From: Guyanagaster necrorhizus
Taxonomy: Eukaryota > Basidiomycota > Agaricomycetes > Agaricales > Physalacriaceae
NCBI RefSeq assembly: GCF_019112545.1
Contig: NW_025064882.1
Coordinates: forward strand, 320,408 to 384,407
Direction of reading: 5' to 3'
Length of the DNA stretch: 64,000 nucleotides
A program made the translations under genes and the position numbers. Within the stretch, counting starts at the first letter, position 1. Every line of letters starts with the position of its first letter. The notes under the pieces were generated by a model. The model made no database searches and was not told where the DNA came from. It worked only from the letters and a program-made list of their open reading frames with translations. Below are positions 1 through 10,787 of this stretch, in pieces.

Positions 1-844
1 GCTGGTAAGGACCCTTCCGAGGCTCCTTCGACGTTACGCGTGGGGAGAGAGGTTTGGGCATACTGATATCATTTGGAGTGGGGGAAGACAGGCGCGTGCC
101 GCAGGATCCACCGTGGCATAACCAATCTTCTACCATTGACGTCCAACCGGTGGGAGTTTCATATGGCAAGTCCTCGGCGTTCTTCTTCGACTTGACGGTA
201 TCATCCTTGACGGAGTGCTTCGACGAGCGCTCCTTGTCCTTGTCGTCCTTCTCAATTAGTTTGAAACCGGCGCCGAGGCCCATCGGCATGCCTAGCTACT
301 GATTAGACATGGAAGCCGTAGGACAGAGTCCCAACTTGCCAGACATAGAAGGACACTCCTGACCAGCACTGTAGGATCATTAAATGAAGGCCGTAGCAGA
401 TGAGCGTGAAACGTACATTACGACAAGGTGATATGGGTGGGTGTTGTCTGCAGACAGGACAGGAAAAGCGTCAGGCGACAAAGGCGTGTTCGACGTGTAC
501 AGAGGAACTTTGCCCAGCAGTTCCTCAAGATCTCCCTACAAAGGTGATTACTGGTTGTCAGCAACAAGGACAGCATTAGGACGGACCTTGGGAACTGAAT
601 CGTGCATATTCCAAGTCAATATCCTAATCTTGAGAAACCTGGGCGAAGGAACTGTCGATTTCGCGATAGGGGGCATCTGTCGGTCGTGAACAGTCGAGTC
701 GGACGATGGTGGGGGGGAATGGGGGAAAAGAGCGTGTAAACGAGCAAGAACGGTTTGCGGGGCTGTAAGGACATTGAGGGCAGTCGTTGGCTGGACAGTG
801 AATATCTCACCTTGCCGCGAGGGCAGTATAGGAGTATCAGGCAT
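1..844 (-). CDS. Inositol polyphosphate 5-phosphatase family protein (IPPc domain), 5' part only
   Basis: The gene is cut by the left edge. Exons on the minus strand are 844-811, 762-587, 535-417, 368-340 and 291 to beyond 1. The joined protein starts MPDTPILPSRQ and reaches the strand that opens the endonuclease/phosphatase fold, LKIRILTWNMHDSVPKGDL, then HPYHLVVIAGQECPS, MPMGLGAGFKL and GWTSMVEDWLCHG. These are the first catalytic blocks of fungal IPPc phosphatases, where the Asn of TWNMHD and the Glu of GQECP help bind metal. The domain would continue off the window. It should remove the 5-phosphate from inositol phosphates or phosphoinositides; the substrate cannot be told. The intron at 292-339 has a GC donor (G/GCAAGT); only this splice joins ECPSMSG to MPMGLGAG in frame. 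Phases of all exons agree. Confidence 0.82.
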
Positions 845-951
845 GGTGATTCACATGTACAGGGGAAATAGGCGGGGAAATAGGCTATCAATGCTGAGAC
901 ATGTAGTCGAAATACAACAACAAATAATAGATTGCATCTATCTAAGACTAT

Positions 952-1485
952 TTAAGGAGAGATGGTGACCTCGACCTCGACACCCGGCTCCAGACTGATA
1001 GATGTCTACAGCCAGCAGTGAGAAAAAATCAGCTGAATAACTGAATGATACGTACAATTTGCTTGACAATCTCGCTGGAAGAGTGGAGGTCAATGAGGCG
1101 CTTGTGAACCTTGAGCTCATAGCGGTCCCACGTCTTCGATCCTTCACCACAAGGCTACATCGAAAGCTAAGCAAAAAAAGAAAGAAAATACCGGGGAAGA
1201 GGATATTGTGACTCACAGTCTTACGGGTGGTGATCTTGAGGACCTTGGTGGGGAGACGGACGGGACCCTTGACACGGAGCTGCTTGTCCTTGGCACGGTT
1301 GATGAGGTCGTTCGAGACTGCACGATAATGAAAGCAAGAACACAGACAACAAACGGGTACCTACACTTTTCAAGGTTCTTGACGTTGCTGCTCGTCAACG
1401 TGATACGGATTTTGTGAATTTTGGCGGCGGGGACGGGTGCACCGGTAGCATCGTATTCTTTTTCTCCTTTAGCGACGTAGCTCAT
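952..1485 (-). CDS. RPS20: 40S ribosomal protein S20 (uS10)
   Basis: Four exons on the minus strand (1485-1365, 1317-1217, 1154-1056, 1005-952) give 124 residues, close to the 119-121 of human and yeast uS10. Conserved stretches are [55 protein letters not shown] and the C-terminal [17 protein letters not shown]. It sits in the head of the small ribosomal subunit. The start is the only ATG before the conserved core, and the N-terminal tail [15 protein letters not shown] is a normal variable extension. Donors are GTAGGT, GTGAGT and GTACGT. The first junction (LEK-F-SNDL) is the least certain because several GT pairs lie close together. It is transcribed divergently from the SAF4-like gene 165 bp away. 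Confidence 0.95.
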
Positions 1486-1649
1486 GATTGCAGATGAACC
1501 AGAAGGTGACTGTATAAAAGATGAGAAAAAAGGCAGCAACGAAATTCAGAATTTCGCACCTAAGAGGATCTGTGTAGACCCAAAAAAAATAAGGTTTACT
1601 TTCCTTATATCGTTCGGCAATTCCCGATCCACCTTTGGCACGACCCATC
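1486..1649. promoter_or_regulatory. Divergent intergenic promoter of RPS20 and the SAF4-like gene
   Basis: Only 164 bp separate the two start codons. It holds A-rich runs near 1579-1595 and no ORF of note. The 5' leader of RPS20 may carry its own intron, since pyrimidine-rich AG-ended sequence precedes the ATG. I see no clear TATA box. Confidence 0.5.
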
Positions 1650-2791
1650 ATGCAAGGTAAACCCCGTCCAATTACTGTTTTCAATCCCAGCACTGACACT
1701 TAGTAGGATTCAATAAATACTATCCTCCTGACTACGATGGTGAGAAACACGGTAGTCTTAATTCATACAGAGGTAAGCATCCAGCCCATCGATCCAAGTT
1801 CATCTTCTCACACACCGCGTAGGGAAACACGCCCTCGGAGACAGAGCACGAAAAATCGACCAGGGGATCCTAATTACCCGCTTCGAACTTCCCTTCAACA
1901 TCTGGTGGTAAGTCCGTCTCCTCAACGCCGTCAACCGAGTCACTCAAAAGAGTCACACCCAGCGGGACATGCAATAATCATATTGGAATGGGTGTCCGAT
2001 ACAACGCAGAGAAGAAGAAAATCGGCAACTATTATTCCACCCCCATCTTCTCCTTTCGGTGTAAATGCCATCTATGTGACGGTTGGTTCGAGATCCAGAC
2101 GGACCCCAAGGTAAAAATACCACCTCCCTTCTTATTCATTCCCAGGTAACACCTGATTAGAATACTCGCTACGTGGTCGTCTCAGGTGCCCGGCAAAAGG
2201 ACGAAGAATGGAATCCGGAGGAAAACGGTGGCTTCGCTGTTCACGGCAAGTCCGAGGGTCTCTGTAATCCCCGAACAACGCGCTAACCCTTCCCGTGTAG
2301 ATACCGAGGATGCTGCGGCTCCTGTAGATCCCCTCGTTGCCCTTGAAAAGACTACCGATGCCCAAAATCACCTAACAAACGTCCAGATGCCCAGGCTAGA
2401 GTCCCTTCAGTCAGTCTCGGAGCATTACAACGCAGACCCTTATGCCCTCTCCTCCAAAGTCCGCAAAGTCTTTCGTCACGAGAAAAAAATAGAAACCGCT
2501 AAGCGCAAGGCAGACGATGAGATCAAAGGTCGCTACGCCCTTCCGACAGAGATGAAGCTCCTCGACGACGACGAACAATCTAACAGCCACGCCAAAGAAG
2601 AATGGCAAAGGGCTCGGTCCGAGTTTGAGGTAAGGGAGAGAAAGCGGAGAAAGATGCCCCTTGCGTCTTCGCTACAACCTCGACCCACTTCCGACTCCAA
2701 ATCCCACACCGTCAATTCCCTTCGTGCTCGCATCTTAGGCAACACCGCAAAAAGCTCCAGCAAAGATCCACGTTCATTAATGCACAAGTGA
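1650..2791 (+). CDS. SAF4: Splicing factor of the CWC16 family (Saf4/CCDC130-like)
   Basis: Six exons (1650-1656, 1707-1772, 1823-1907, 1963-2110, 2161-2245, 2301-2791) encode 293 residues. The protein opens MQGFNKYYPPDYDGEKHGS, then RARKIDQGILITRFELPF, a CGTC pair, the signature GVRYNAEKKKIGNYYSTP and a second pair CHLC followed by EIQTDPK. The CxxC pairs are expected to bind zinc. DPYALSSKVRKVFRHEKK and a charged C-terminus complete the CWC16 domain order. Family members act at the catalytic step of the spliceosome; the DPYALS...FRHEKK block points to the Saf4/CCDC130 branch rather than Yju2. The first exon carries only seven coding bases. The fifth intron (2246-2300) has a GC donor, proven because joining it restores FAVHD-TED; no GT donor is available there. 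Confidence 0.92.
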
Positions 2792-3139
2792 TTGTACATG
2801 GTTTTACTTTTATTCTCTAACTGTAGCCATAGTCCATTAGTTTACATCTGTAGCCAATCCCGACCAATATATATATTTAATGACAAGCACGGGCAGTCGA
2901 CAAGAAATCGATAGCGAGTAAAACAACACGTAGCAATACACAGAGCAGGATGGGGTGAGATATTCAAGAGAACCAGTAGTAACGACAACAGAAATCGCTG
3001 AAAAAATAGAAATGAAATAACTCCAAGGAATGACAGAACCATAAGATAATGTAAACAGGTACGAATGGGAATTAAACACGCACGACAAATCCAAAGATAT
3101 AAAAAAACGTTAAACAAACGACTAGAAACTATCCCCGTG
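2792..3139. other. Convergent 3' intergenic region
   Basis: This stretch lies between the ends of the SAF4-like gene and the Swi1-like gene. It is AT-rich, with a tatatatat run near 2869, fitting 3' untranslated regions and polyadenylation signals of both genes. I see no coding signal in it. Confidence 0.5.
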
Positions 3140-6100
3140 CTATGATGAGGTGAAGATAGCCCATGGCTGTTCCAGTGTAGTCATAGGACTATCCCATTTC
3201 CACTCTGTCGACTGGAAATAGGCTGACTCTCCTCCATCCACCTCTTTAAATATGCCTAACCGAAGTGGATCCGACGGTTCCTCCGTTTTAAAATCAGAAA
3301 ATGTCAGCGCCTGATGCGCTGCATCCGCTTCCGAGCCAGATTCCGGACTGGGGTTCGCTGATGACGGCACAAGGTCTGGTGTAGGCGCCTTCGACCCTTC
3401 ATCATCGTCAACGGCCTCCGTCTCGAACAAAGAAAAGTCGAAAAATTCGACAAACTCATCTGCACCAGCTATGGATGGCGTCGGCACACGCTCACCGGTA
3501 CTGCTCCCTTCTCCAACTGACGTCCCATCGCTTCCATCAGGTGCCGCACTGTAACCCTTCAAAATCATGTCCAAGGTCTCTAATATATCAGAAGGCAACG
3601 TCGACTCTTGTCCCTCGCCTGCCATCTTGATTAGCTCCGTCATCCGCTCCAAGAATTGACTCGCATCTTCTTCCGTTTGAATGTTCTCGATGGTTTCCTC
3701 CCGCTTCTTCAACGCATCGTTAGGAGGTCCCTCCCAGTCCGTCTTCGCCTTCTTCGGCGGTGACGGCTCGCTTGCCGCAGATATGGATGGTCCTGACGGC
3801 GGCGTCGCGGCTATACCAGATCCACTTGCCCCACTTGGCGTAGATGCTAGGGCAAGTGTCTCTTCTTCTCGTGGTCGCTTAACTCCATTGATTAGCGTGG
3901 GATTAGGAGTTTGCGCGGGCTCAATAGTTGGAGTAGACGATGCCTTCGAGATCCTGCGCTTGGAAACCTTGCCAGGTTTATTGGGTGCCTTGACTTTGGG
4001 AGATTTGGGGGAAGAGGTGATACTGATAGAGTTCGTGGCTGAGGGTGTCGATGCATTTGGGGTAGGCGTGGAGGCAGCTGGAACAGGCGGAGGAGTGGGA
4101 GATGCAACCGTCGCTCCAGCAGGACTGGATGATACGGGTTGTATCGGTTTCTTCTTCATAGGTAAAGATGGAGTAGGTGGCGCGGCCGTTGGCGGTCGAT
4201 TAATGGTTGACGGAACATTGGAATGATGTTGCGACTGTGGCTGATGGACTTGTTGACCGGGATGTATGGGACCGGCGTTCGGCTGTTGGGAAACCACTGG
4301 ACGAGACGGCATGCTCATACCAGGAGCAGAAGGGCCGTTGACGATACTTCCGCTTGGTGGCAGCGGAGGCTGCTGCTGTTGATGCTGTTGCTGTTGCTGT
4401 TGCTGTTGATGCTGCTGTTGATGCTGATGCTGCTGCTGTTGCTGTTGATGCTGCTGGGCGATGATCATCTGAGCCATAGCATTGAATCTTTCATGGCCTT
4501 TCTGAACTTCACTGAGCATCAGACGAAGATTATCCAGATTTACAATGAATCGTGGATTGGTAGCAGACAGAAAATTGCGCTGCTGTTGGACAGTCACAGC
4601 CTTCAAACCCCGTCAGATTCTGATGTTCAGTTCAACTGAAGAACTACGTACTATCACAGCCAGCCTCTTGACCCACACGTCGTTCTTACCATTCGCAAAC
4701 AGATATAGCACAGGGAGCTGACTCTCCAGCTCTAAAGTTGCTCGATGCAGCTGCTCAACCACAGCATTGTAGGCCATCCTCTCTTCAGGAAGAACTCTGA
4801 CCGTACCAAGAGCAGCCATACCTGGGAGTTTGTGATGAGCCCGTGAAAAGAACGCAAGGTAGAAGCACTCACGATTGGCAAGAAAGTCATGCTTCACCTG
4901 CGACAACATGTTAGAAATTCGCGTTAACTGGTCTTGATTTCCTCGCATGAACTGCGAAATAATGTTATTCGAAGGAAGATGGGGTCGATGCTCCATTATG
5001 TTGCTCCCATCCGCTGCACCGTTTTGCAAAGGCGTGTTTGGCATAAACTGTGGAGGGGGCGTCCCCAGAGGATTAGCTGCAGGGTTCTGTGATGGCGTAG
5101 TAGTAAATTGTCTGTTATTCGCCACCCTTCCCATTCCTTCTGACAGCTGCTGCACGGGCTGGTTCGTAGGTGCGCCGCGTAAGTTGCCACGGAACATATT
5201 TTGTTCCGCAGCCGTGCGTTGTATCTGTGCGCGATTATTCTCGATAAACTGAATAACATGCTCTTGGACGCCTTTCGCTCGCAATTCTGCTGGAGAAAGT
5301 TCGGCGTACGCCATGACCATTTGCATTTGCGCGGCATTCATCGGTTTCGTAAGGTTCGCAGGGTTCGCAAGCTGCTGAGCCGCCATGCTAGCCTGCTGCT
5401 TGCGCCTCGAATCTAGGACGGTAGTGACGTAAACCGTATCGAAGTGCGCAAGATGGTCCTTGTATATTTGCTCCAATTGATGAGCAGTGACTGGCCCCGA
5501 CTTCGCAGGTTCCGTCTCGCTACCGGGAAACTGAACGTAACCCAAGCGGGCAGCAATAGCAGCCCAAAGTTCTTTCTGAGAGACCTGTAAAAGATGTGAA
5601 GGTGAGCAAACATCAATTTGACCATGGCCGACGGCGAACCTTAGCTGCACCGCCCTCCTGCATAACGTGTGTATGAAGCGCATGAATATCCACCGACCTA
5701 TTTTCGATCGTCGCAAGGGCTCTAATGTCGCGATTCAAACCCTTAGAGTTCAGATAATTCATGTATGTGGTCTCAAATCTAGGCTTCTCCAAAGGCGGCG
5801 GATGTGCAAGGCCAAACGAGTTCGACATTCCGTTGGAAACGCCTGGCTGGCCACCTCCAGCACTAGTGTTCATCCCGAAAGGAAACTGAGTACCGTTCAA
5901 AGAAATTTGCGATGGAGTTGGCTGCGAGGTAGACACAGAGCGGTTAGAAGGGATGATTTGCGGCATGCTGTGATTTTGAGGTGGCGGCTGGGGGTGGTGT
6001 TGAGAAGGGCTAGGCTGGAGATTCGACGGTTGGGGTTGATGGGAAGGTTGGCCATTCCCGAATGAGGAGACCTGCGGTTGCATCCATTGTGGTTGCGACG

Positions 6101-7450
6101 GGGGGTGAGATTGTTGGTTCGCTGTATTCATGTTATGCCTGAATTAAAATAAGTATGGCGTAGAGGGTTATGTGAAGCACAAGAGACCCACATATTATTA
6201 TTATTCGCCATGAGTACAACTCTTCCTAGCATCTCTTTGGCCTTAGAGATATCAGTTTGTTGCGTTTTAACCTGGCTGATGAAAGCCGCATCAGGCATTC
6301 CCGCATGGTTGTTCTGCAGATGACGAAGGCTGTTCTCGCCACTGCTGATCATGCTTTGCAGTGTCATAATACGGTTTTGAACGTCAAGGGTGAACTGAGG
6401 ACGTGGTACGCCATTGGGACCCATAGTGAACTGGTGGGGCCGCCCGCCCATCTGGGTTGACGGGTTGGCCGGAGACGCTCGCCGCAGAGCATCGTTGGTG
6501 CTCATCGCAGGAGAGAATATGTCACTCTGGCCAAGCTGGTTAACCGACTGATGCTGCTGCTGCTGTTGCTGCTGGGGTTGCTGGGGTCGCTGCTGAGTAT
6601 TTAAACGGGAATTAAATGACATGGGACCATTCTGATTCTGCTGGTTGGCAGCCATACCGATGAGCTCGAGTTGCCTGTTATGGTTCTGGTTGCCCGTAAT
6701 GGCCTGCATCATGGCGTTTCTGGCCTGCATGGAATTCTGAGAAAGGGGGGCTTGCAGGCTACCACCGCCGACCACATTGGAAAACCCAATAGACGGCCGC
6801 TGAGAAGGCGGATCATGGAAGGGCGGCTGCTGAGATGCGCCGCCACTCGGACCCGTGCCAATTTGAGGAACTCCTAGCGAAAAAGGCTGCTGTTGTTGTC
6901 CATGAGCACGGGCAGCCATGTTCTGACTCCGAAGTAAATCAGCCATCTAGAAGTAAGAAAGAGGTCAGCACCAGGATACGTAATGAGAGCTTGAGAAGAA
7001 AGTATGCTGAGTCGATAAGAATGAGCTGTATCATGGGTCGATAAGACACATGAGCGGGAAATGGAACTGCAAAGGCTGCACGGGCTACCAATGATCCCCG
7101 TAAAGGCATGACGATTAATAAGGAGACGTGCTACGGTACGGATCCGAGGTGTACCACTCCACAGAGTAGACGGACCAATGGTGGACAGGAGCTCGAAAAA
7201 TATCCAGAGTAACGATACTTGCCTGCTGATTAATTTGCGGACTGTTCACATCCGTCCCATTATTCGGTCGGAATTGGTTCTGCAGATGCTGCATCTGGTT
7301 CCAGAGATGAGACTGCTCTGGGAACGGCGGCATTGCCTGGTGGTTGTCCTGGTGCTGCTGCTGAGACGTCTGCTGCTGCATCTGATGTGGCTGAAGCATA
7401 GAGGGGTTGAAATTGGCCATCATCGAGTACTGCGAGAGACGGTCTGCCAT
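3140..7450 (-). CDS. SWI1: ARID-domain SWI/SNF chromatin-remodelling subunit (Swi1-like)
   Basis: Six exons on the minus strand (7450-7223, 6946-6192, 6138-5640, 5584-4873, 4821-4652, 4600-3140) give 1274 residues. The N-terminal half is Gln/Asn/Pro-rich. An ARID DNA-binding domain spans the exon 3-4 junction: FETTYMNYLNSKGLNRD, then GAAKVSQKELWAAIAARLGY, then a HLAHFDTVYV helix. A long Gln/His tract (encoded near 4368-4455) and a Ser/Pro/Thr-rich, acidic C-terminus follow. This layout of disorder, ARID and polyQ is that of fungal Swi1/Sol1, which recruits SWI/SNF to promoters. Intron 1 is unusually long here (276 nt) and needs a GC donor (CAG/GCAAGT) to keep frame. If that splice is not used, translation could begin at the ATG that opens exon 2 (6946), so the first 76 residues are the least certain part. 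Confidence 0.85.
4368..4455 (-). repeat. CAG/CAA/CAT microsatellite coding a Gln/His tract
   Basis: The plus strand shows repeated ctgctgttgatg units; on the coding strand of the Swi1-like gene they read as CAG, CAA and CAT and give a tract of Gln broken by His. Mixed codons suggest the tract is kept at the protein level rather than being a freshly expanded pure repeat. Confidence 0.85.
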
Positions 7451-8173
7451 GATTCCGAAGATCAGAGGTCTGCCAGCGAGGAGGCGTCAGGTGAAGGGGG
7501 TTGCAGACCGCCGCGTACGTCGAACAGAATGTGGACGACGAAAAGGAGGAGAGGGATGTAATGGGAGCGTAGAAGGAAAGGGCGTGGGCCCTCGTCGGTG
7601 GGAAACAGGAAGGATGTCAGACTGTACCAGGGCTGTGGCTGAGTAGCTTTGATCTTGTTTGTTAATCATGGCAAAAATGTCCATGTTTAGCAATATTCTG
7701 ACCAAAACGATGGAGCAGCTTCCACGATTTTCGTCCCAATTTCTTGCAAGTATCTTTAAAAGGCATCTGCTCCCTCCAAAAATATTTCCTTTACTTTCGT
7801 TGGCCAGCCGCGGTTCTCCCTTATCTCCTCGACGCGAGCATAATGTCCGCCGAGGAAGATCATACCCCATTGTTCCTTCCTCGGTGCCTTGTCAATCTAC
7901 ACCAAGTGTGGCGTACCACCTGTATTCTCTAGCCAACAGCAGTGGTATGTTTCCATTACTAGTTACTATATGGTCCTCATGATGTACAAACAAAGATCTG
8001 GCCTCGTCAACGTATGCATGTCTAGTGGAAGAGTGAATGACGAATACTAAAGGTGCTGCACTTTAGGGTGCTTGCACCTACAAGAATGAATGATGATGAT
8101 GATTTCTATGTAGTATGGGCTGCATGGTGTGAGATAATACGAGTACAGAGAGAGGGACACGAAGCGCCAACAA
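7451..8173. other. Intergenic region upstream of the Swi1-like gene
   Basis: No conserved protein is recognisable. It must hold the promoter of the Swi1-like gene (minus strand) and the 3' region of the VTT gene. A short plus-strand ORF starting at 7843 (MSAEEDHTPLFLP) could extend through a GTGCCT..TAG intron, but I found no homology and do not call it. Confidence 0.4.
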
Positions 8174-9427
8174 CTATAGGCTTGACCCGGTATGGGCATC
8201 AGAGTTGCCGTCTTTGCGTTCCTTTGGCATCGAGATTACTGGGCCAGCTTCCAGGATAATGTCGTCGTCGTCGTCGTCGTCGTACTCATCGTACTCGTCA
8301 TCGTGTACCAACAAGCGTGCAGATACGTCTTTGGCTTTACTGGGGGCGTTGGGACCGACTGCCAGAATTCTATCCTCATCCTCATCTTCCGTAGCCTGCG
8401 ACTGCGTTTCCTCAGCAATGGCATCCGCTTCCTGCCTAAACCAGTAGCGAAGACCCACAGGGATCATCACTCCAACAACCACTGCGGAAAGACCTAAAAA
8501 GTTCTTCCAGCTGATTAAATGGAAGTCATCGGCACTGGTCATTTCATCCAAACCACCGCCGATGGTTGTGTGTATGACGGTAACGCCTAGAATACCGAGG
8601 GCGGTGCTAATCCAAAACGGAGCGAGTCCGATTCCCACATGCGGACACACAACGTTAACAACCCAGTGAGGTGGCAGCGGGGCAATGCGAAGGACGATCA
8701 GGTAGGAAATGATATTAGCTTTGTTCGCGGCTATTGTGACCGACCATTTTGTCAAGAGAGCGCGAAACTTTGGTATAGTGAGGAGTGCAGGACCGAGCGC
8801 AGCTGAAATGAGGTAGCATAGAGTGGCGCCTGACGCAACACAGACGCAGGCAAGAGGTAGTGCAAAGGGAACTCCCCAAACGGCACCGCCAAGGATGGAA
8901 AGGTACATGGAACCTGGCAATGAAAATGCCTGTAGACTAGAGCGAATAGTCAGCGTGGAAAGTCAAACACACATGTTAGGAGACGAACAAGAGGTATGTT
9001 GTTACATAACAAACAAATATGCGGTACGGATAGATGTCGCGGTATTTCTTAAGGAGAGTATTGAGCGCTTGTAGCTGAGCAAAGGACTTGGGAATTCGGA
9101 GAGAATCTCGATCCACACTACAGCCAGGTAAGGACGGGATTCAATGCATCGCGACAAAACGTACTCTTCAAGGGTAGGTAGTGCAAGCCACAGGGTACCA
9201 CCCAGAAATATTGTACTGACAACAAAAATGGCGGCCATCTTCAGTGTTGCATTAAAGATCACTCTACGCGACGATGTCCGGGAGGAAGAACGAGGCAGAG
9301 CACCGTATGATGGAGCTCCGGCGCTACGCAAAGGAGTGAGGTCATCGTCCTCATAGTCGCTCTGGTAAACAGTGTCAAGCGTATATACCGACGCATTTGA
9401 AGCGGACAACGTATGTGGAGGCGGCAT
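8174..9427 (-). CDS. VTT-domain (SNARE-associated/TMEM41-like) membrane protein
   Basis: Three exons on the minus strand (9427-9165, 9117-8989, 8936-8174) give 384 residues. A 65-residue polar N-terminus precedes a membrane segment (LKMAAIFVVSTIFLGGTLWL). The VTT core follows: IPKSFAQLQALNTLLKKY, then YVTTYLFLQAFSLPGSMYLS, GGAVWGVPFALPLACVCV, LRIAPLPPHWVVNVVCPHVG and further hydrophobic helices. The C-terminus is acidic, with a run of Asp coded by GAC/GAT repeats. The motif LQAFSLPGS, restored only by splicing at a GTTCGT donor, is the hallmark of TMEM41/VMP1/Tvp38 proteins, which act as lipid scramblases of the ER and Golgi in animals and yeast. The TMEM41B branch is more likely than Tvp38 by sequence, but I cannot rank them firmly. 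Confidence 0.88.
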
Positions 9428-9604
9428 GGGGACAGCAGCGGAGGTGGTGGTGAGATTCCTGCAGCGGCAGCCCTATTTGGATGGATGATTCAGCCATGAC
9501 GTAATCTATTTGACAGCAACCCTTTCGTCGGAGAATCAAATATGGTTGTAAACTAAAACCTTATTTTGTCCATCAACACAACTCCCATCTCTACCAAAAA
9601 GATT

Positions 9605-9962
9605 ATGGTGAGTATTTCGTCGCTTTCTGTTGCCATTTGCTTTACTGATGATGCTACTCAGGACTCCTCAAAGGCCCCCGTCAAACTGGCAAAAGTTATC
9701 AAAGTGCGCTTAGCGTCCGCCGACTGGTCTTTTCGCTAATCAAGTCTGTAGGTCCTAGGCAGGACTGGCTCGCGGGGAGGTGTTACTCAAGTCCGAGTAG
9801 AATTCATGGACGACACATCACGGTCTATCATACGAAACGTCAAGGGACCCGTGAGAGAGCAGGACATTCTGGCTTTACTCGAGAGTGAACGTGAAGCTCG
9901 GTACGTCTATCTCTTTTCGCTAAACATTCGGTTATTCATTTCCCTGTAGTCGCCTGCGTTGA
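9605..9962 (+). CDS. RPS28: 40S ribosomal protein S28 (eS28)
   Basis: Four exons (9605-9607, 9662-9703, 9752-9900, 9950-9962) give 68 residues: [19 protein letters not shown], then [38 protein letters not shown] and the ending SEREARRLR. Length and sequence match eS28 of other eukaryotes almost without change. The first exon contributes only the start codon, with a GTGAGT donor directly after it, so the ATG cannot be found by ORF scanning. The last exon holds four codons and the stop. It sits at the mRNA exit region of the small subunit. Confidence 0.96.
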
Positions 9963-10787
9963 TTGTACCACTGTGCTTTGTTTCTTATTGCTGCAATCTA
10001 CGAGTTATTACCGTCCAAAGCCGTGTCTCCGAGACCACGTTGCTCGAGTTCATATGTCACCGATAAACCCAGCACTTGCTTTCCATCACAATTTCTGCAC
10101 AAGACGTCTATGAAGAAAATACAGTGCTGCGCTCACGTCAAATCTCACTACCTGCTCATGTCTACTATGAGCAGCGGCATGAATCTCGCGCTTGCATACC
10201 ACATTGAAATTACCCGTTACTTTGTGTTTTTGTGATTTTCTCTTTATTCTGTCGCTCTATTTTCAGCTTGAGGCATTTCGACTCGCACGCCTTTCTCTCG
10301 TTTGTGTAAAGGATTTTCTAGAGCATCGATTTTTGAAATCTGGAAATTTTAAGTTACAGTACTTGGGCCACCGACAGGTTAAATAAAATGTTGAAAAGTG
10401 AGAATCACTCGTTCATGCTACTGTCATGATTTCGTTGCTGCATGCTGTGCTTTGCGCTACATCTTCAATGCTGTTCTGCGACTAACTCTGTGCAATGAGC
10501 ACGAAGTACAAAGTCCTCGAACTGCCTGTTATTCCATTCCATCATGACAGATCTGGGCTCCATACATGTGCTCATGTTCTTCAATCCTCTGACGACGCTC
10601 GCTTGTTATTCCAAGCACAGGTACATATCAACTCGGAAACACGTGGTGGTGGTTGTAGTTGCAACTTGCGGACCGGAATTCCAACGGAATTGATAAGTGT
10701 AGCAGTCATCTTCCCAGTACCCGGCCGCAAAATCGCTAGATATCCGTATCGTGTCGCTTTCGAACATTGTATCTGTGATTCACCAGA
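9963..10787. other. Intergenic region between RPS28 and the aldolase gene
   Basis: About 825 bp without a recognisable gene. It contains the 3' region of RPS28 and the promoter of the aldolase gene. ORFs of up to 114 codons exist, but they lack homology, have no splice-supported extension, and look like chance. I searched by eye for C/D-box pairs and tRNA arms and found nothing convincing. Confidence 0.4.

Noticed and set aside
4223..4639. Plus-strand ORF with a Leu/Met-rich hydrophobic tract that looks like a membrane protein
   Set aside because: It is the antisense of the Gln/His codon repeat of the Swi1-like gene.
8205..8447. Plus-strand ORFs rich in Ser or Val around 8.2-8.4 kb
   Set aside because: They arise from the antisense of the Asp codon run at the end of the VTT-domain protein.
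9630..9661. Possible C-box (tgatgat) of an intronic snoRNA in RPS28 intron 1
   Set aside because: It lies at the branch-point position a few bases before the acceptor, with no matching D box; the intron is too short.
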